Assembly (NCBI RefSeq): GCF_028622115.1
Contig: NZ_CP097263.1
Location: 5,084,001-5,148,000, forward strand
Direction: 5' to 3'
Origin: Kutzneria chonburiensis
GTDB lineage: Bacteria; Actinomycetota; Actinomycetes; Mycobacteriales; Pseudonocardiaceae
Length of the DNA stretch: 64,000 bases
Part shown: positions 18,615-28,300 of the stretch, one piece after another
Numbering within the stretch: position 1 is the stretch's first letter
How the letters are laid out: each line of letters starts with the position of its first letter
Notes under the pieces: model-generated
Database searches by the model: none
The model's input: only the letters and a program-made list of their open reading frames with translations
What the model was told of the DNA's origin: nothing
Made by a program: the position numbers and the translations under genes

Positions 18615-19668
18615 GGGACGCCTCCGCGTACGCCTTGGCGAGTTCGGGATCACGCGCCGCAAGGGCGTCGGCCAGCTCGGCGACGACGCGGCACTGCTTG
18701 ACCGTGGCGTCGTCCTGCATCTTGCCGTCGATCATGACCGCGCCGGTGCCGTCGCCCATCGCGGCGATCACCTTTCGCGCCCACGCCACGTCTTCCGGCG
18801 ACGGCGAGAACACCCGGCGGGCGATGTCGACCTGCACGGGGTGCAGGCTCCACGCGCCGACGCAGCCGAGCAGGAAGGCGTTGCGGAACTGGTCCTCGCA
18901 GGCCACGACGTCACGGATGTCGCCGAACGGCCCGTAGTACGGCAGGATCCCGTGCGCCGCGCAGGCGTCGACCATGCGCGCGACGGTGTAGTGCCACAGG
19001 TCCTGCTGGTAGGTCTGCCGGCCGGCGGTCAGGTCGTCGCCAACCGGATCCGTGCGCACGAGGTAGCCGGGGTGGCCGCCGCCGACCCGCGTGGTCTTCA
19101 TGCGGCGGCTGGCCGCGAGGTCGGCCGGGCCCAGCGACAGGCCCTGCATGCGGGGACTCGCGCCGGCGATCTCCTCGACGTTGGCCACGCCGCGGGCCGT
19201 CTCCAGGATGGCGTGCACCAGGATCGGCCTGGTCAGGCCGGCCTTGGCCTCCAGCTGGGCCAGCAACCGGTCGACGTAGTGGATGTCCTCGGCGCCCTCC
19301 ACCTTCGGCACCATGATCACGTCCAGCTTGTCGCCGACCTCGGTGACCAGCGTGAGCAGGTCGTCGAGACCCCACGGCGAGTCAAGGCTGTTCACCCTGG
19401 TCCACAGCTGCGTGTCGCCGAAGTCGGTGGCCTTGGCCACGGCCACCAGCCCGGCCCGGGAGGCCTCCTTGCGGTCCGCCCGCACGGCGTCCTCGAGGTT
19501 GCCGAGCAGCACGTCCACCTTGGGCACGAGGTCGGGCACCTTGGCGGCCATCTTCTCGTTGCCCGGGTCGAAGAAGTGGATCATCCGGGACGGCCGGAAC
19601 GGGATCTCCCGCAGCGGCTGCGGCGCGCCGACCGCGAGCGGCCGGAAGAAGTCCTTGGCGGAACGCAT
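18607..19668 (-). CDS. Malyl-CoA lyase-like HpcH/HpaI aldolase
   Basis: A 353-residue enzyme longer than CitE, resembling L-malyl-CoA/beta-methylmalyl-CoA lyases. Features are [27 protein letters not shown] with acidic metal ligands, [38 protein letters not shown], and the loop [17 protein letters not shown]. It would split malyl-CoA-type thioesters into acetyl- or propionyl-CoA and glyoxylate. It sits between a citrate synthase upstream (6-bp gap) and a CitE-like lyase downstream (8-bp overlap), so all three are probably co-expressed. The cluster may handle glyoxylate or propionate-derived acids; this is inferred from family. Confidence 0.85.
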   Translation of the reverse strand: MRSAKDFFRPLAVGAPQPLREIPFRPSRMIHFFDPGNEKMAAKVPDLVPKVDVLLGNLEDAVRADRKEASRAGLVAVAKATDFGDTQLWTRVNSLDSPWGLDDLLTLVTEVGDKLDVIMVPKVEGAEDIHYVDRLLAQLEAKAGLTRPILVHAILETARGVANVEEIAGASPRMQGLSLGPADLAASRRMKTTRVGGGHPGYLVRTDPVGDDLTAGRQTYQQDLWHYTVARMVDACAAHGILPYYGPFGDIRDVVACEDQFRNAFLLGCVGAWSLHPVQVDIARRVFSPSPEDVAWARKVIAAMGDGTGAVMIDGKMQDDATVKQCRVVAELADALAARDPELAKAYAEASHE

Positions 19669-19674
19669 GGCCGA

Positions 19675-20859
19675 TCATCGCTCCGGGCGGACGCCGCTGT
19701 ACACGCCGAGTGGCCGAAACCTCAGTCCCGGCTCGCCGTACTCCTCGACGGCGTGGGCCAGCCAGCCGGCCGTGCGGGCCAGGGCGAAGATCGTCTCGCC
19801 GGCGTCGGGACGCATGCCGTAGGCGTGCATCAAGGCGGCCAACGCCAGGTCGACGTTGGGAAAGGTGTCGGCGGCGACGATCACCGCGTCGACGGTGCCC
19901 ATCACGTCGGCGGCGTCCGGATGGTTGCGGAGCAGGCCGAGCAGCACGTCGGCGCGGGGGTCGTGGGCGCGGTAGATGCGGTGTCCGAAGCCGGGGATGC
20001 CGCCGGCGCGCTGCCGCTCGGCGACGGCGCGCAGCGGGTTGTCCATCGCCTCGGCGAGGAACCGGTAGGCGAGGGTGCTCTGCACGCCGTGGTAGCGGCC
20101 GTCCACCGCGCCGAGCCCGGCGGACACCACGGCGTACGGGTGCGCGCGGGCGCTGGCCGCGACGCGGGCGGCGACCGTCGAGACGGCGAGGTCGTGGTCG
20201 GCGAGCAGCACCAGGGCGATGTTGAGCAGGCCGATGTCGACCGGGCGGCCGCCGAGTTTGTTGACGAGACGCTGGGCGATCAACGTGCCGGTGGCTTCGC
20301 CGTCGCCCGGGAGGGCGTCGGCCAGCACGCCGATGATCTTCTGCCCGGCCCGGACGACGGCCGGCGTGGACAGGTCGAGCCGGAGCGGGTCGACCGCGCC
20401 GAGCACCGCGACGGCGACCTTCATCGCGTCGACCGTGCCGGTCCTGGCCGGCAGCGCGGCCAGTGCCGTTCGTACGACCTGGACCAGTGAGTCATATCGG
20501 GGGAAATTTCGAGTTTGGTCGAGTTCGCCGGTCCAGAGCAGTCCGGCAACCGCCTCGAAACTGACGGTCAGGGCGAGTTCGCCGGCGTTGCGGCCGCGGT
20601 AGAAGAGCAGGTCGTCGTCGAGCAGCGTGAGTTCGGTGCGGATCCGCTCTACCGCGCCGGACGCCTGCCGGGTGTCACGGCCCTTCGCGACGAAATCGTC
20701 GATCTCGTCCTGTCGGAAGAAGCTACCGCGACGACCGTCCAGCCTGTGGCTGCGCAGCAGGCCACGGCTGGCGTAGGCGTAGACCGTCGTCTCCTTCACG
20801 CCCAACCGGTGCGCCACCTGGGCAGTGGTCAGGTAACGCTCGTCACTCGCGCCGGCCAT
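19675..20859 (-). CDS. Citrate synthase-family enzyme with N-terminal HTH domain
   Basis: A 394-residue fusion. Residues 1-60 are a MerR/excisionase-type HTH: YLTTAQVAHRLGVKETTVYA, followed by a wing with RGSFFRQDEIDDF. The rest is a citrate synthase fold with active-site blocks DHDLAVSTVAAR (His), GIPGFGHRIYRAHDPRAD (His) and the Asp-containing segment FPNVDLALAAL. It may condense acetyl- or propionyl-CoA with oxaloacetate, or may have become a ligand-sensing regulator that retains the fold. It diverges from a second citrate synthase, and the shared promoter carries two perfect inverted repeats that this HTH could bind. It leads a three-gene minus-strand operon. Confidence 0.8.
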   Translation of the reverse strand: MAGASDERYLTTAQVAHRLGVKETTVYAYASRGLLRSHRLDGRRGSFFRQDEIDDFVAKGRDTRQASGAVERIRTELTLLDDDLLFYRGRNAGELALTVSFEAVAGLLWTGELDQTRNFPRYDSLVQVVRTALAALPARTGTVDAMKVAVAVLGAVDPLRLDLSTPAVVRAGQKIIGVLADALPGDGEATGTLIAQRLVNKLGGRPVDIGLLNIALVLLADHDLAVSTVAARVAASARAHPYAVVSAGLGAVDGRYHGVQSTLAYRFLAEAMDNPLRAVAERQRAGGIPGFGHRIYRAHDPRADVLLGLLRNHPDAADVMGTVDAVIVAADTFPNVDLALAALMHAYGMRPDAGETIFALARTAGWLAHAVEEYGEPGLRFRPLGVYSGVRPER

Positions 20860-20880
20860 GACCTGCGACTCCTCATTTTA

Positions 20881-20918
20881 TGTTGACTGTATCAACATTG
20901 ACAATAGTGGATTGTCAA
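20881..20918. promoter_or_regulatory. Two adjacent perfect operators between divergent citrate synthases
   Basis: TGTTGA-ctgta-TCAACA (20881-20897) and TTGACAAT-agtgg-ATTGTCAA (20898-20918) are perfect inverted repeats with 5-nt spacers, abutting each other in an AT-rich island in the 93-bp gap. They likely bind the HTH-citrate synthase and include promoter elements. Confidence 0.65.
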
Positions 20919-20952
20919 ATCAACAGTGGATCCAGTCGAGATGGAGGTCGAG

Positions 20953-22101
20953 ATGGACGTACCGGCTGGTCTGCGCGACGTCGTGGTCACCACCACCGAG
21001 CTGGGTGACGTGCGCGGCGCCGAGGGCTTCTACCACTACCGCGGCTACCCCGCGATCGAGCTGGCCCGGACCAGGACGCTGGAGGACGTCTGGTTCCTGT
21101 TCGTGGAGGGCCGACTGCCCGAGGCCGACGAACGAGTCGACTTTGCAAAAAAGGTCGCCGCGCTACGACCGCTGCCGGACGAGGTGCGTGAGGTGTTGCC
21201 GGCGATTGCCAAAGCCGGCGAGAAGTTCAATCCACTGGCCGGACTGCGCACGGCGTTGTCGCTGATCGGCGCGGCTCGTGACCTGCCACCGGTGTGGGAC
21301 GCGACGCCCGCGCGCCGACGGGCCGACGCACTGCTGGTCAGCGCCGTGACGCCGACCATCCTGGCCGCGCTGTACCGACTGCGGTCCGGTTTGCCGGCGC
21401 TGGAGCCTCGTGCGGATTTGTCCGCGGCGGCGAACTGGCTCTATCTCGTCACCGGCGAGGTCCCGGACGAAAACCAGGAATCGGCAATTCAGAGCTATCT
21501 CGTCTCGACCGTGGACCACGGCTTCAACGCGTCCACGTTCACCGCCCGGGTCGTGGCGTCGACCGGCTCGGACGTCGTCTCCGCGGTGTCCGCCGCGATC
21601 GGCGCGTTCGTCGGTCCGCTGCACGGCGGCGCCCCGGACCGCGCGCTGGACAGCCTCGACGAGATCGGCACCCCGGACAAGATCGACGCGTGGGCCCGTG
21701 ACAAGGTGGCGGCCGACGACCGGATCATGGGCTTCGGCCATGCCGTCTACCGCACCGAGGACCCGCGGGCCCGGATGCTGCGGGAGATCGCGCTGAACCT
21801 GGCGGCCCGGGGCTTCGCGCCCGAGCTGGCCGACTTCGCCGTCACCGTCGAGCGGCGGATCGTCGAGATCCTGGCCGAGTTGAAACCCGGCCGGCAGTTG
21901 TACGCCAACGTCGAGTTCTACGCCGGCGTCGTGATGGAGCAGTGCGGTCTGCCGCGCTCCATGTTCACGCCGACGTTCGCCGCCAGCCGGGTCATCGGCT
22001 GGTCCGCGAACGTGCTCGAGCAGGCCGGCGGCGGCAAGGTCATCCGACCCGCCGCCCGCTACGTCGGCCCGCCGGCACCCCAACCGGTGCCGGCGGCCTA
22101 G
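20953..22101 (+). CDS. Citrate synthase family protein
   Basis: A 382-residue citrate/2-methylcitrate synthase without the HTH. Active-site blocks are STVDHGFNASTFTARV (His), IMGFGHAVYRTEDPRARML (His) and LYANVEFYAGVVM (Asp); the GPLHGGAPDRAL loop is present. It condenses an acyl-CoA with oxaloacetate. I chose ATG 20953, preceded by GGAGG with a 5-base spacer, over GTG 20926 and ATG 20941; the resulting VPAGLRDVVVTTTELGDVRG start matches actinobacterial homologues. It is divergent from the HTH-citrate synthase and probably controlled by it through the shared operators. Confidence 0.9.
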   Translation: MDVPAGLRDVVVTTTELGDVRGAEGFYHYRGYPAIELARTRTLEDVWFLFVEGRLPEADERVDFAKKVAALRPLPDEVREVLPAIAKAGEKFNPLAGLRTALSLIGAARDLPPVWDATPARRRADALLVSAVTPTILAALYRLRSGLPALEPRADLSAAANWLYLVTGEVPDENQESAIQSYLVSTVDHGFNASTFTARVVASTGSDVVSAVSAAIGAFVGPLHGGAPDRALDSLDEIGTPDKIDAWARDKVAADDRIMGFGHAVYRTEDPRARMLREIALNLAARGFAPELADFAVTVERRIVEILAELKPGRQLYANVEFYAGVVMEQCGLPRSMFTPTFAASRVIGWSANVLEQAGGGKVIRPAARYVGPPAPQPVPAA

Positions 22102-22116
22102 TCGACACCGGCTGAC

Positions 22117-23115
22117 TCATCTGGCCCGCTGGGTCAGGATCACGCAGCCGAGCACGACGAGCGCCACCACCACCGTGACGACGTCGATGTGCTCGCCCAG
22201 CAACAAGGCCGACCAGGCCAGGGTCAGCACCGGCTGGATGGCCTGGATCTGGCCGATCCGGGCCACGCCACCGCGGCCCAGGCCCGCGTACCAGGCGAAG
22301 AAGCCCAGGAACTGGGAGATCACCGCCACGTAGGCGAAGCCGGCCCAGGCCAGGGCCGGGGCGGCGGCCAGGCCGTGGGCGCTGACGACGGCGACCGGAA
22401 TCGTCACCGGCAGCGCCAGAACCAGCGCCCACGAGATCGTCCGAGCGCCACCGAGGTCACGGGAGAGGACGCCGCCCTCGGCGTAGCCCAGTGCGCACAC
22501 CACTACGGCGGCAAGGAACCACAGGTCGGCGGCCCGAAAGCCGCCGGCCATGCCGCCGGAGACGGCGACGAACGTCAGCACCGCCGCGAAGCCCGCGCCG
22601 GCGGCCAGCCAGAACTTCGGCGACGGCCGCTCGCCGCCACGCACCACGGCGAACACGGCGGTGGCCGCCGGCAGCAACGCGATGACCACGGCCCCGTGGG
22701 CAGCGGTCGCCTGGGTCAGGGCAATGGAAGTCAACGTCGGGAAGCCGATCACCACGCCGAACGCCACCACGACCAGTCGCCGCAGCTGGGCGGCGGTCGG
22801 CCACTGAAAGCCGACCGCTGGCCGCCTGACCAGCACGGATACCGACTGACCGGCAGCCGACCGGGACGCGGGGAAGGCTGCTCGAGCACCGGACCGGGTC
22901 CACGCGAGGCGCGGCACGCCGGATAACACCAGGTAGCCGATAGCCAACCCACCGGCGACCGCGGCCCGGCCGAACGACATGAACCACGGGTCGAGGAAGG
23001 CAACGGAGTACCTGGTGACGGGCAGGGTGAGGCTGAAGGCCAGCACCCCGAGCGCGCCGAGCGCGATGCCGGACGTTACCCGACCGGGGGCAGTAACGTT
23101 ATCCTTGGCTCTCAT
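22117..23115 (-). CDS. EamA/DMT family transporter
   Basis: A 332-residue membrane protein with about ten hydrophobic helices in two EamA repeats, typical of the drug/metabolite transporter superfamily. The second repeat is clear in WAGFAYVAVISQFLGFFAWY and LTLAWSALLLGEHIDVVTVV. Members export amino acids, nucleosides or small metabolites. The ATG at 23115 overlaps, on the opposite strand, the start codon of the divergent MocR regulator, and GTTATCC/GGATAAC repeats span that site. The regulator therefore very probably controls this transporter; a B6-vitamer or amino-acid substrate would fit MocR biology but is not demonstrated. Confidence 0.85.
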   Translation of the reverse strand: MRAKDNVTAPGRVTSGIALGALGVLAFSLTLPVTRYSVAFLDPWFMSFGRAAVAGGLAIGYLVLSGVPRLAWTRSGARAAFPASRSAAGQSVSVLVRRPAVGFQWPTAAQLRRLVVVAFGVVIGFPTLTSIALTQATAAHGAVVIALLPAATAVFAVVRGGERPSPKFWLAAGAGFAAVLTFVAVSGGMAGGFRAADLWFLAAVVVCALGYAEGGVLSRDLGGARTISWALVLALPVTIPVAVVSAHGLAAAPALAWAGFAYVAVISQFLGFFAWYAGLGRGGVARIGQIQAIQPVLTLAWSALLLGEHIDVVTVVVALVVLGCVILTQRAR

Positions 23116-23147
23116 GAATGAGGATAACGCAGAGCAGGGTGTTATCC
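23098..23147. promoter_or_regulatory. GTTATCC/GGATAAC repeats over the divergent starts
   Basis: Three copies of the same heptamer occur: GTTATCC (23098-23104), GGATAAC (23122-23128) and GTTATCC (23141-23147). The first two extend to a perfect 8-17-8 inverted repeat. They flank both overlapping start codons and are likely MocR binding sites. Confidence 0.6.
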
Positions 23148-24523
23148 GACTCCTGCGCACCGCCGTCCACCAGGTGGGACCGGGCGGACGGCTGCCGTCG
23201 GTCCGGAAGATCATGGCTGAGCTGCGGGTGTCGCCGGTGACCGTGCAGCACGCGATGCGCCGGCTGACCGCCGAGGGTGTTATCGAGGTCCGGGCCAGCA
23301 AGGGGGCCTACGCGGCGGCCAGGCGGCCGACGGCGGTGGTGCCGGACCTGGAGTGGCAGTCGGTGGCGCTGGGGGCGAAGCCGCCGGGCGACGAGTCGTT
23401 GCGTGACCTGCTGGCCCTGCCGGAGCTCGACAAGGTGCCGATGTCGGGCGGTTATCTCGATCCGGAGCTGCAACCGGTAGCAGCGCTAGGGGCTGCATTG
23501 GGCCGGGTGTCGAGGCGGCCCGAAGCCTGGGCGCGCGGTCCGGTCGAGGGCCGGGAAGAGCTGCGGGCGTGGTTCGCCCGTGAGGCCGGCGGCGCGTTCC
23601 GGGCCGGCGACATGGTCGTGTGCCCCGGCGGCCAGGCGGCGTTGTCGACGGCCTTCCGGGCGTTGACCGGTCCCGGCGACCCGGTCCTGGTCGAGGCTCC
23701 GACCTATCTCGGCGCAATCGCGACAGCCCGAAGCGCCGGCCTTCGCGTAGTGCCGGTGCCGGCCGACGCCGACGGTGTCCGGCCGGATCTGCTGGCCGCG
23801 ACGTTCGAGCGCACCGGCGCGAAGGTCTTCTACTGCCAGCCGCTGTACGCCAATCCGCACGGGGCCGTGCTGTCCCGTGAGCGGCGACCGGAGGTGCTAG
23901 CGGTGCTAGCGAAGTTCGGGGCGTTCCTCATCGAGGACGACTATGCCCGCGACCTGGTCATCGACGGCACCGCGCCGCCCCCGCTGGCCGCCGACGACGT
24001 GCACGGACACGTCATCTACCTGCGCTCGCTGACCAAGACCGCCGCCCCCGGACTACGGGTGGCCGCCATCGGCGCCCGCGGCGCCGCCGGCGCCCGGTTG
24101 CGCTCGGCCCGAGTCATGGACGACTTCTTCGTCGCCGGACCCCTACAGCTAGCAGCACTAGAATTCCTGTCATCGCCAGCGTGGCAGCGCCACCTGACCT
24201 CCCTGCGCCCCGCCCTCAAAGCCCGGCGCGACGCCCTCCTCACCGCCGTCGCCACCGAGCTCCCCCAGTTTCACCCCGTCACCGTTCCTCGGGGCGGCAT
24301 GCAGGCGTGGCTTCGCCTCCCCGACGGCGTCGACGACCTCGCCCTGACCACCGCCGCTGCTGCCCAGGGCGTCGTCGTCTCCGCCGGCCGTCCTTGGTAC
24401 GCCGCCGACCCACCCGCCCCACACCTGCGCCTCACCTTCGCCGGCGCACCCCCCGAGGTGCTCACCGACGGCATCCGTCGCCTGGCCCACGCCGCCCGCG
24501 CGATCGGCATACCTCCCGGCTAG
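23114..24523 (+). CDS. MocR-type GntR regulator with aminotransferase domain
   Basis: A 469-residue fusion regulator. The N-terminal winged helix has LPSVRKIMAELRVSPVTVQH. The remainder is a fold-type I PLP aminotransferase-like domain with the cofactor Lys in YLRSLTKTAAPGLRVAAIG and the Asp of IEDDYARDL. MocR proteins sense PLP or PLP-amino acid adducts and regulate a neighbouring gene, here the divergent EamA transporter. Its coding sequence contains three CTAGC-N3-GCTAG-like palindromes (near 23477, 23897 and 24149), encoded with rare CTA leucine or GTA valine codons. The start overlaps the divergent start codon, implying leaderless or very short-leader transcripts, or an alternative downstream start. 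Confidence 0.85.
   Translation: MNEDNAEQGVIRLLRTAVHQVGPGGRLPSVRKIMAELRVSPVTVQHAMRRLTAEGVIEVRASKGAYAAARRPTAVVPDLEWQSVALGAKPPGDESLRDLLALPELDKVPMSGGYLDPELQPVAALGAALGRVSRRPEAWARGPVEGREELRAWFAREAGGAFRAGDMVVCPGGQAALSTAFRALTGPGDPVLVEAPTYLGAIATARSAGLRVVPVPADADGVRPDLLAATFERTGAKVFYCQPLYANPHGAVLSRERRPEVLAVLAKFGAFLIEDDYARDLVIDGTAPPPLAADDVHGHVIYLRSLTKTAAPGLRVAAIGARGAAGARLRSARVMDDFFVAGPLQLAALEFLSSPAWQRHLTSLRPALKARRDALLTAVATELPQFHPVTVPRGGMQAWLRLPDGVDDLALTTAAAAQGVVVSAGRPWYAADPPAPHLRLTFAGAPPEVLTDGIRRLAHAARAIGIPPG
23897..23909. repeat. CTAGC-N3-GCTAG palindrome in the MocR gene
   Basis: A perfect 5-3-5 copy with spacer GGT. One-mismatch relatives lie at 23477-23489 and 24149-24161 in the same gene. In frame, the copies encode Leu-Ala-x-Leu or Val-Ala-Ala-Leu. 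Confidence 0.7.
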
Positions 24524-24880
24524 CCGCCCCGTCACCTCTCCGCGGGCGAGCCACCAGCGGCGCTGACCAACCCGGTACGCCGGCCGGCCCACGTCACCTG
24601 GCTGCCGGCACACCCCTGGGTGGCCGGTCTTGGCCGACCGCGGCGGCCGCCGCGAAAGTCGCGGTCGGCCGCCCCGGTACGCCGCCGGCCCGCCACGCCG
24701 GCGCGCTCACCAGGTGCTGATCGACAGCTTCGACCGACGGCGGCCCGGCCACCGCGGCTGTCGGGATACCGGCCGAATAGTCAATCTGCCGCCGATTTCC
24801 GGATGTAACACCTGCTCACCGGTGAACCGGCGGGCCGAGCCGACACGTACTCATCACCGGAAACGAGCAGGGAGGACCCG
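24524..24880. other. Intergenic region, 357 bp
   Basis: No credible gene is seen. It holds the stem-loop at 24632-24670, two loosely similar GC-rich segments starting CCGGTACGCCG near 24570 and 24675, and the leader of the SET-domain gene with GGAGG at 24871-24875. Confidence 0.5.
24632..24670. terminator. Inverted repeat downstream of the MocR gene
   Basis: GGCCGACCGCG and CGCGGTCGGCC form a perfect 11-bp stem with a 17-nt loop, about 110 bases after the MocR stop. A terminator role is likely but no T-run follows. Confidence 0.45.
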
Positions 24881-25366
24881 GTGATGACAGCCACGGACGG
24901 ATTTGCGGTCGTACGGGCGGACAGCGAATTCAAACTTGTCGCGCTCCGCGATTTCCCGGCCGGCAGCCGGCTATTCGCGGTGGAGGGGCAGATCACCGAG
25001 GAGCCGACCCGCTATTCGGTGCAGGTGGGCGCGGGCATCCACCTCGACCTGCCCGGCGGGCACGCCCCCGAGGAGCTGATGGACCGCTTCTTCTGGCGGT
25101 TCACCAACCACAGCTGCGCGCCCAACGCCCAGCTGCGCGGCCGGGACTTCTTCGCGCTGCGGCCGATCGAGCCGTGGCAGGAGATCACGTTCCACTACGA
25201 GAGCACCGAGTACGAGATGGCCGAGCCGTTCGACTGCCACTGCGGGGAAAGCGCCTGCCGCGGCCGGATCGAGGGCTTCCGGTACCGCACCGAGGACGAG
25301 CGCGAGCAGCTGCGCCCGATGCTGGCGGACCACCTGCTGTCCATGCTCAATGTCGTCCACCGCTGA
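24881..25366 (+). CDS. SET-domain protein (putative lysine methyltransferase)
   Basis: A 161-residue compact SET-domain protein. The core motif RFTNHSCAPNAQLRGRDFF matches the NHSCxPN S-adenosylmethionine/pseudoknot signature. ITFHYESTEYEM supplies the aromatic residues around the lysine channel, and CHCGESACRG is a post-SET Cys cluster. Family members transfer methyl groups to lysine amines. GGAGG at 24871-24875 serves GTG 24881 (5-base spacing) or ATG 24884 (8-base spacing). The 3' end overlaps the membrane peptide synthetase gene by 17 bases, so the two are coupled. Methylation of that enzyme's lysine-type product, or of the enzyme itself, is an attractive inference without direct evidence. 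Confidence 0.8.
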   Translation: MMTATDGFAVVRADSEFKLVALRDFPAGSRLFAVEGQITEEPTRYSVQVGAGIHLDLPGGHAPEELMDRFFWRFTNHSCAPNAQLRGRDFFALRPIEPWQEITFHYESTEYEMAEPFDCHCGESACRGRIEGFRYRTEDEREQLRPMLADHLLSMLNVVHR

Positions 25367-28300
25367 GCGCCCGACCGTCCTGCACGAGTTCTTCGCGCAG
25401 GCAGCGGTGCGCTGGGGAGACGCCGTCGCGGTGGACGTGCCGCCGGCGGCGTCCCGACCGGCCCGCGACACGCTGACCTACGCGGAGCTCAAGCACGAGT
25501 CGGAGCTGCTGGCCGGCGTGGTGCACCTGGCGGTCGGCCGCGGCGCGGTCGCGGCGATCATGCTGGGGCGCACCACGCCGCGCCTGTACGTGGCCCAGCT
25601 GGCGGTGCTGCGCTCGGCCGCCGCCTACGTGTGCATCGACCCGGCGTTCCCGGACGACCAGGTCACGCACATCCTCAGCGACTCGAGGGCCCGGGCGCTG
25701 CTGACCGACGCGGCCGGCGCGGAGCGGGCGAGCCAGATCGGCTATCCCGGCCCGATCATCCGCGTCGACCTGCCGCTGACCACGCCGGCGCTGCCGCTGC
25801 CCGAACCGCCGTCGCCCGACGACGTCGCGTACATCATCTACACCTCGGGCAGCACCGGCCGCCCCAAGGGCGTGATGATCCAGCACCGGGGCGCCGCCAA
25901 CCTGGTCGGCGGGGACGTCGAGGAGTTCGACCTCGGGCCGGGAGACCGTGTGGCGCAAGGGTCTTCGCCGGCCTACGACTCCTCGATCGAGGAGATCTGG
26001 ATGGCGCTGGCCACCGGCGCCACGGTGGTCTCGATGGACGACGAGACGGCCCGCCTTGGCCCGGATCTGGTGCCCTGGCTGCGCAATGAGCGGATCACCG
26101 TGCTCTGCCCGCCGCCGACCCTGTTGCGCGCCACCGGTTGTGCCGATCCGCGCACGGAGTTGTTGCACCTGCGACTGTTGTACGTCGGCGGCGAGGCGCT
26201 GCCGGATGATGTGGCGGAACGCTGGTCGCGCGGCCGCCGGATGGTCAACGGCTACGGCCCGACCGAGTGCACGGTCACGTGCATGCGGCAGGACATCGCG
26301 CCCGGTGAGGCGGTGGCGATCGGCCGTCCGGTGCCGGGCATGCGCGCCCACGCCCTCGACGAACAGCTGAAACCCGTTGCCCCGGGCGACAAGGGCGAGC
26401 TGTGCATGAGCGGCCCCGGGCTGGCGCTCGGCTATCTCAACCAGCCGGAGCTGACCAAGACGAAGTTCGTCGACCACCCGGAGCTGGGCCGGATCTACCG
26501 CACCGGCGACCTCGTGCACGCCGACCCGGACGGCACCTTCTTCTATCACGGCCGCATCGACTCGCAGGTCAAGCTGCGGGGTTACCGGATCGAGCTGGAA
26601 GCCATCGAGGCCGTGCTGGCCCAGTGCCCCGGCATCCGCGAAGCGGCCTGCCGCGTGCAGGGCGAAGGTGCCACGGAAATGCTTGCCGCGCACGTGGTTC
26701 CGGACGATCCGCGCAAGCCGCCGCATGTCGAGACGCTCAAGGCCGAACTGCGCAAGGCACTTCCGACCTACATGATGCCGGGCGCATTCGGCATCATCGA
26801 CGACCTTCCCCGCACGGCCGGCGGAAAGCTCCGCCGCACCGAGCTGCCCGTGCTCAAATCGCAGCGCACGACCAGCACGCAACCGGCGCCGACCGATCCG
26901 ATTGCCTTGTTCATCGCGGAATCCGTGCAGGCCGTGCTACAACTTCCCGGACTGCCCGGCACCAACGACGACTTCTTCACCGACCTCGGCGGCAGCTCGC
27001 TCAACGGCGCCATGCTGATCACCAAGCTGCGCACCAATTCCGCCACCGCGTCGATCACCGTGCGCGACCTGTACGAGACGCGCACGATCGGCCAGCTGAT
27101 CGGCCGGGCCGTGCCGGACACGGAAATCGTTGGCAATCAACGGGAACGACACACCGTCGACGTGATCGGCGCGACCATCGCGCAGGCGCTGTGGCTGCTG
27201 CTCGAGCTCGCCTTCGGCTCGATCATCGCCTACTTCGTCACGTTCCAGGCGCTGCCGTGGGTGGCCACGCAGATCACGCTGACCGGCATGATCTTCCTCG
27301 CGCCGGTGGTGCTCAGCGTGGTGCGGCTGGCCATCACGCCGCTGTCCATCGAGATCGCGGTGCGGGCCAAGAAGGTCCTGATCGGACAGTACAAAGCGGT
27401 GCGCACGCCGGTGTGGAGCCCGTTCCACGTCCGGATCTGGCTGGTCCGGCAGTTCATGCGGTTCATCCCGTGGGGCACCATCGCCGGCACCGAGTACACG
27501 TCGGTCGTGCTGCGCAAGCTGGGCGCCAAGATCGGCGAGCGGGTGCACATCCACCGCGGCGTCAACCTCCAGCAGGGCGGCTGGGACCTGCTGGAGATCG
27601 GCGACGACGTCACGATCAGCCAGGACGCCTCGCTCGGCCTCGTGCATCTGGAACAGGGCCAGGTGGTGATCGGCCCGGTGACGGTCGACAGCGGCGCGGT
27701 GATCGACATCCGGGCCGGCGTCGACCCGCACACCCGGGTCGGCCGCAACGCCTGGCTGTCACCGTTGTCCCATCTGTCAAAGGGAAGCACCGTGCCCGAT
27801 GGCGAACGCTGGGACGGCGCACCGGCCAGGCCGGCCGGCCTGGCCGGCGAACCGCCGACCGTGAGCGGTCGCACGCTCTCGCCGCGCGGCCACGGCCTGG
27901 CGATGATCCTCTGCCGCAACCTGCTCGGTCTGGCGCTGTCGATCCCGTTCGTCTTCGTCGCCGGCTTCCTCGTGGCCAAACTGGGCCTGACCTACGACAG
28001 TCTCCTTACGGCGCTGAAGAATCCGCTCGATCACATCGCGCTGCTCGCCATACTCGGCGTCTGCGCGTGCCTCTCGCTGGTGTACGAAGTCGCGCTGGAG
28101 GCCATCGCCGCCCGGGCGCTCGGACCCGTCCTGCCCGGCGCGATCAGCCGGTACAGCCTCGGCTACATCCGCGTGTGGCTGAAGACCGGCCTGGTCGACT
28201 CGGCCGGGAAATGGCTGTCCGGCGGCATCTTCTGGCCGGTGTGGCTGCGCGCCGCCGGCATGAGGGTCGGCTCCGGCTGCGAGATCAGCACGATCATCGA

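Noticed and set aside
18058-20490. An 810-codon open frame antisense to the lyase and citrate synthase genes
   Set aside because: Long antisense frames are expected in high-GC DNA. The product is low-complexity with no domain, and the minus strand encodes three clear enzymes.
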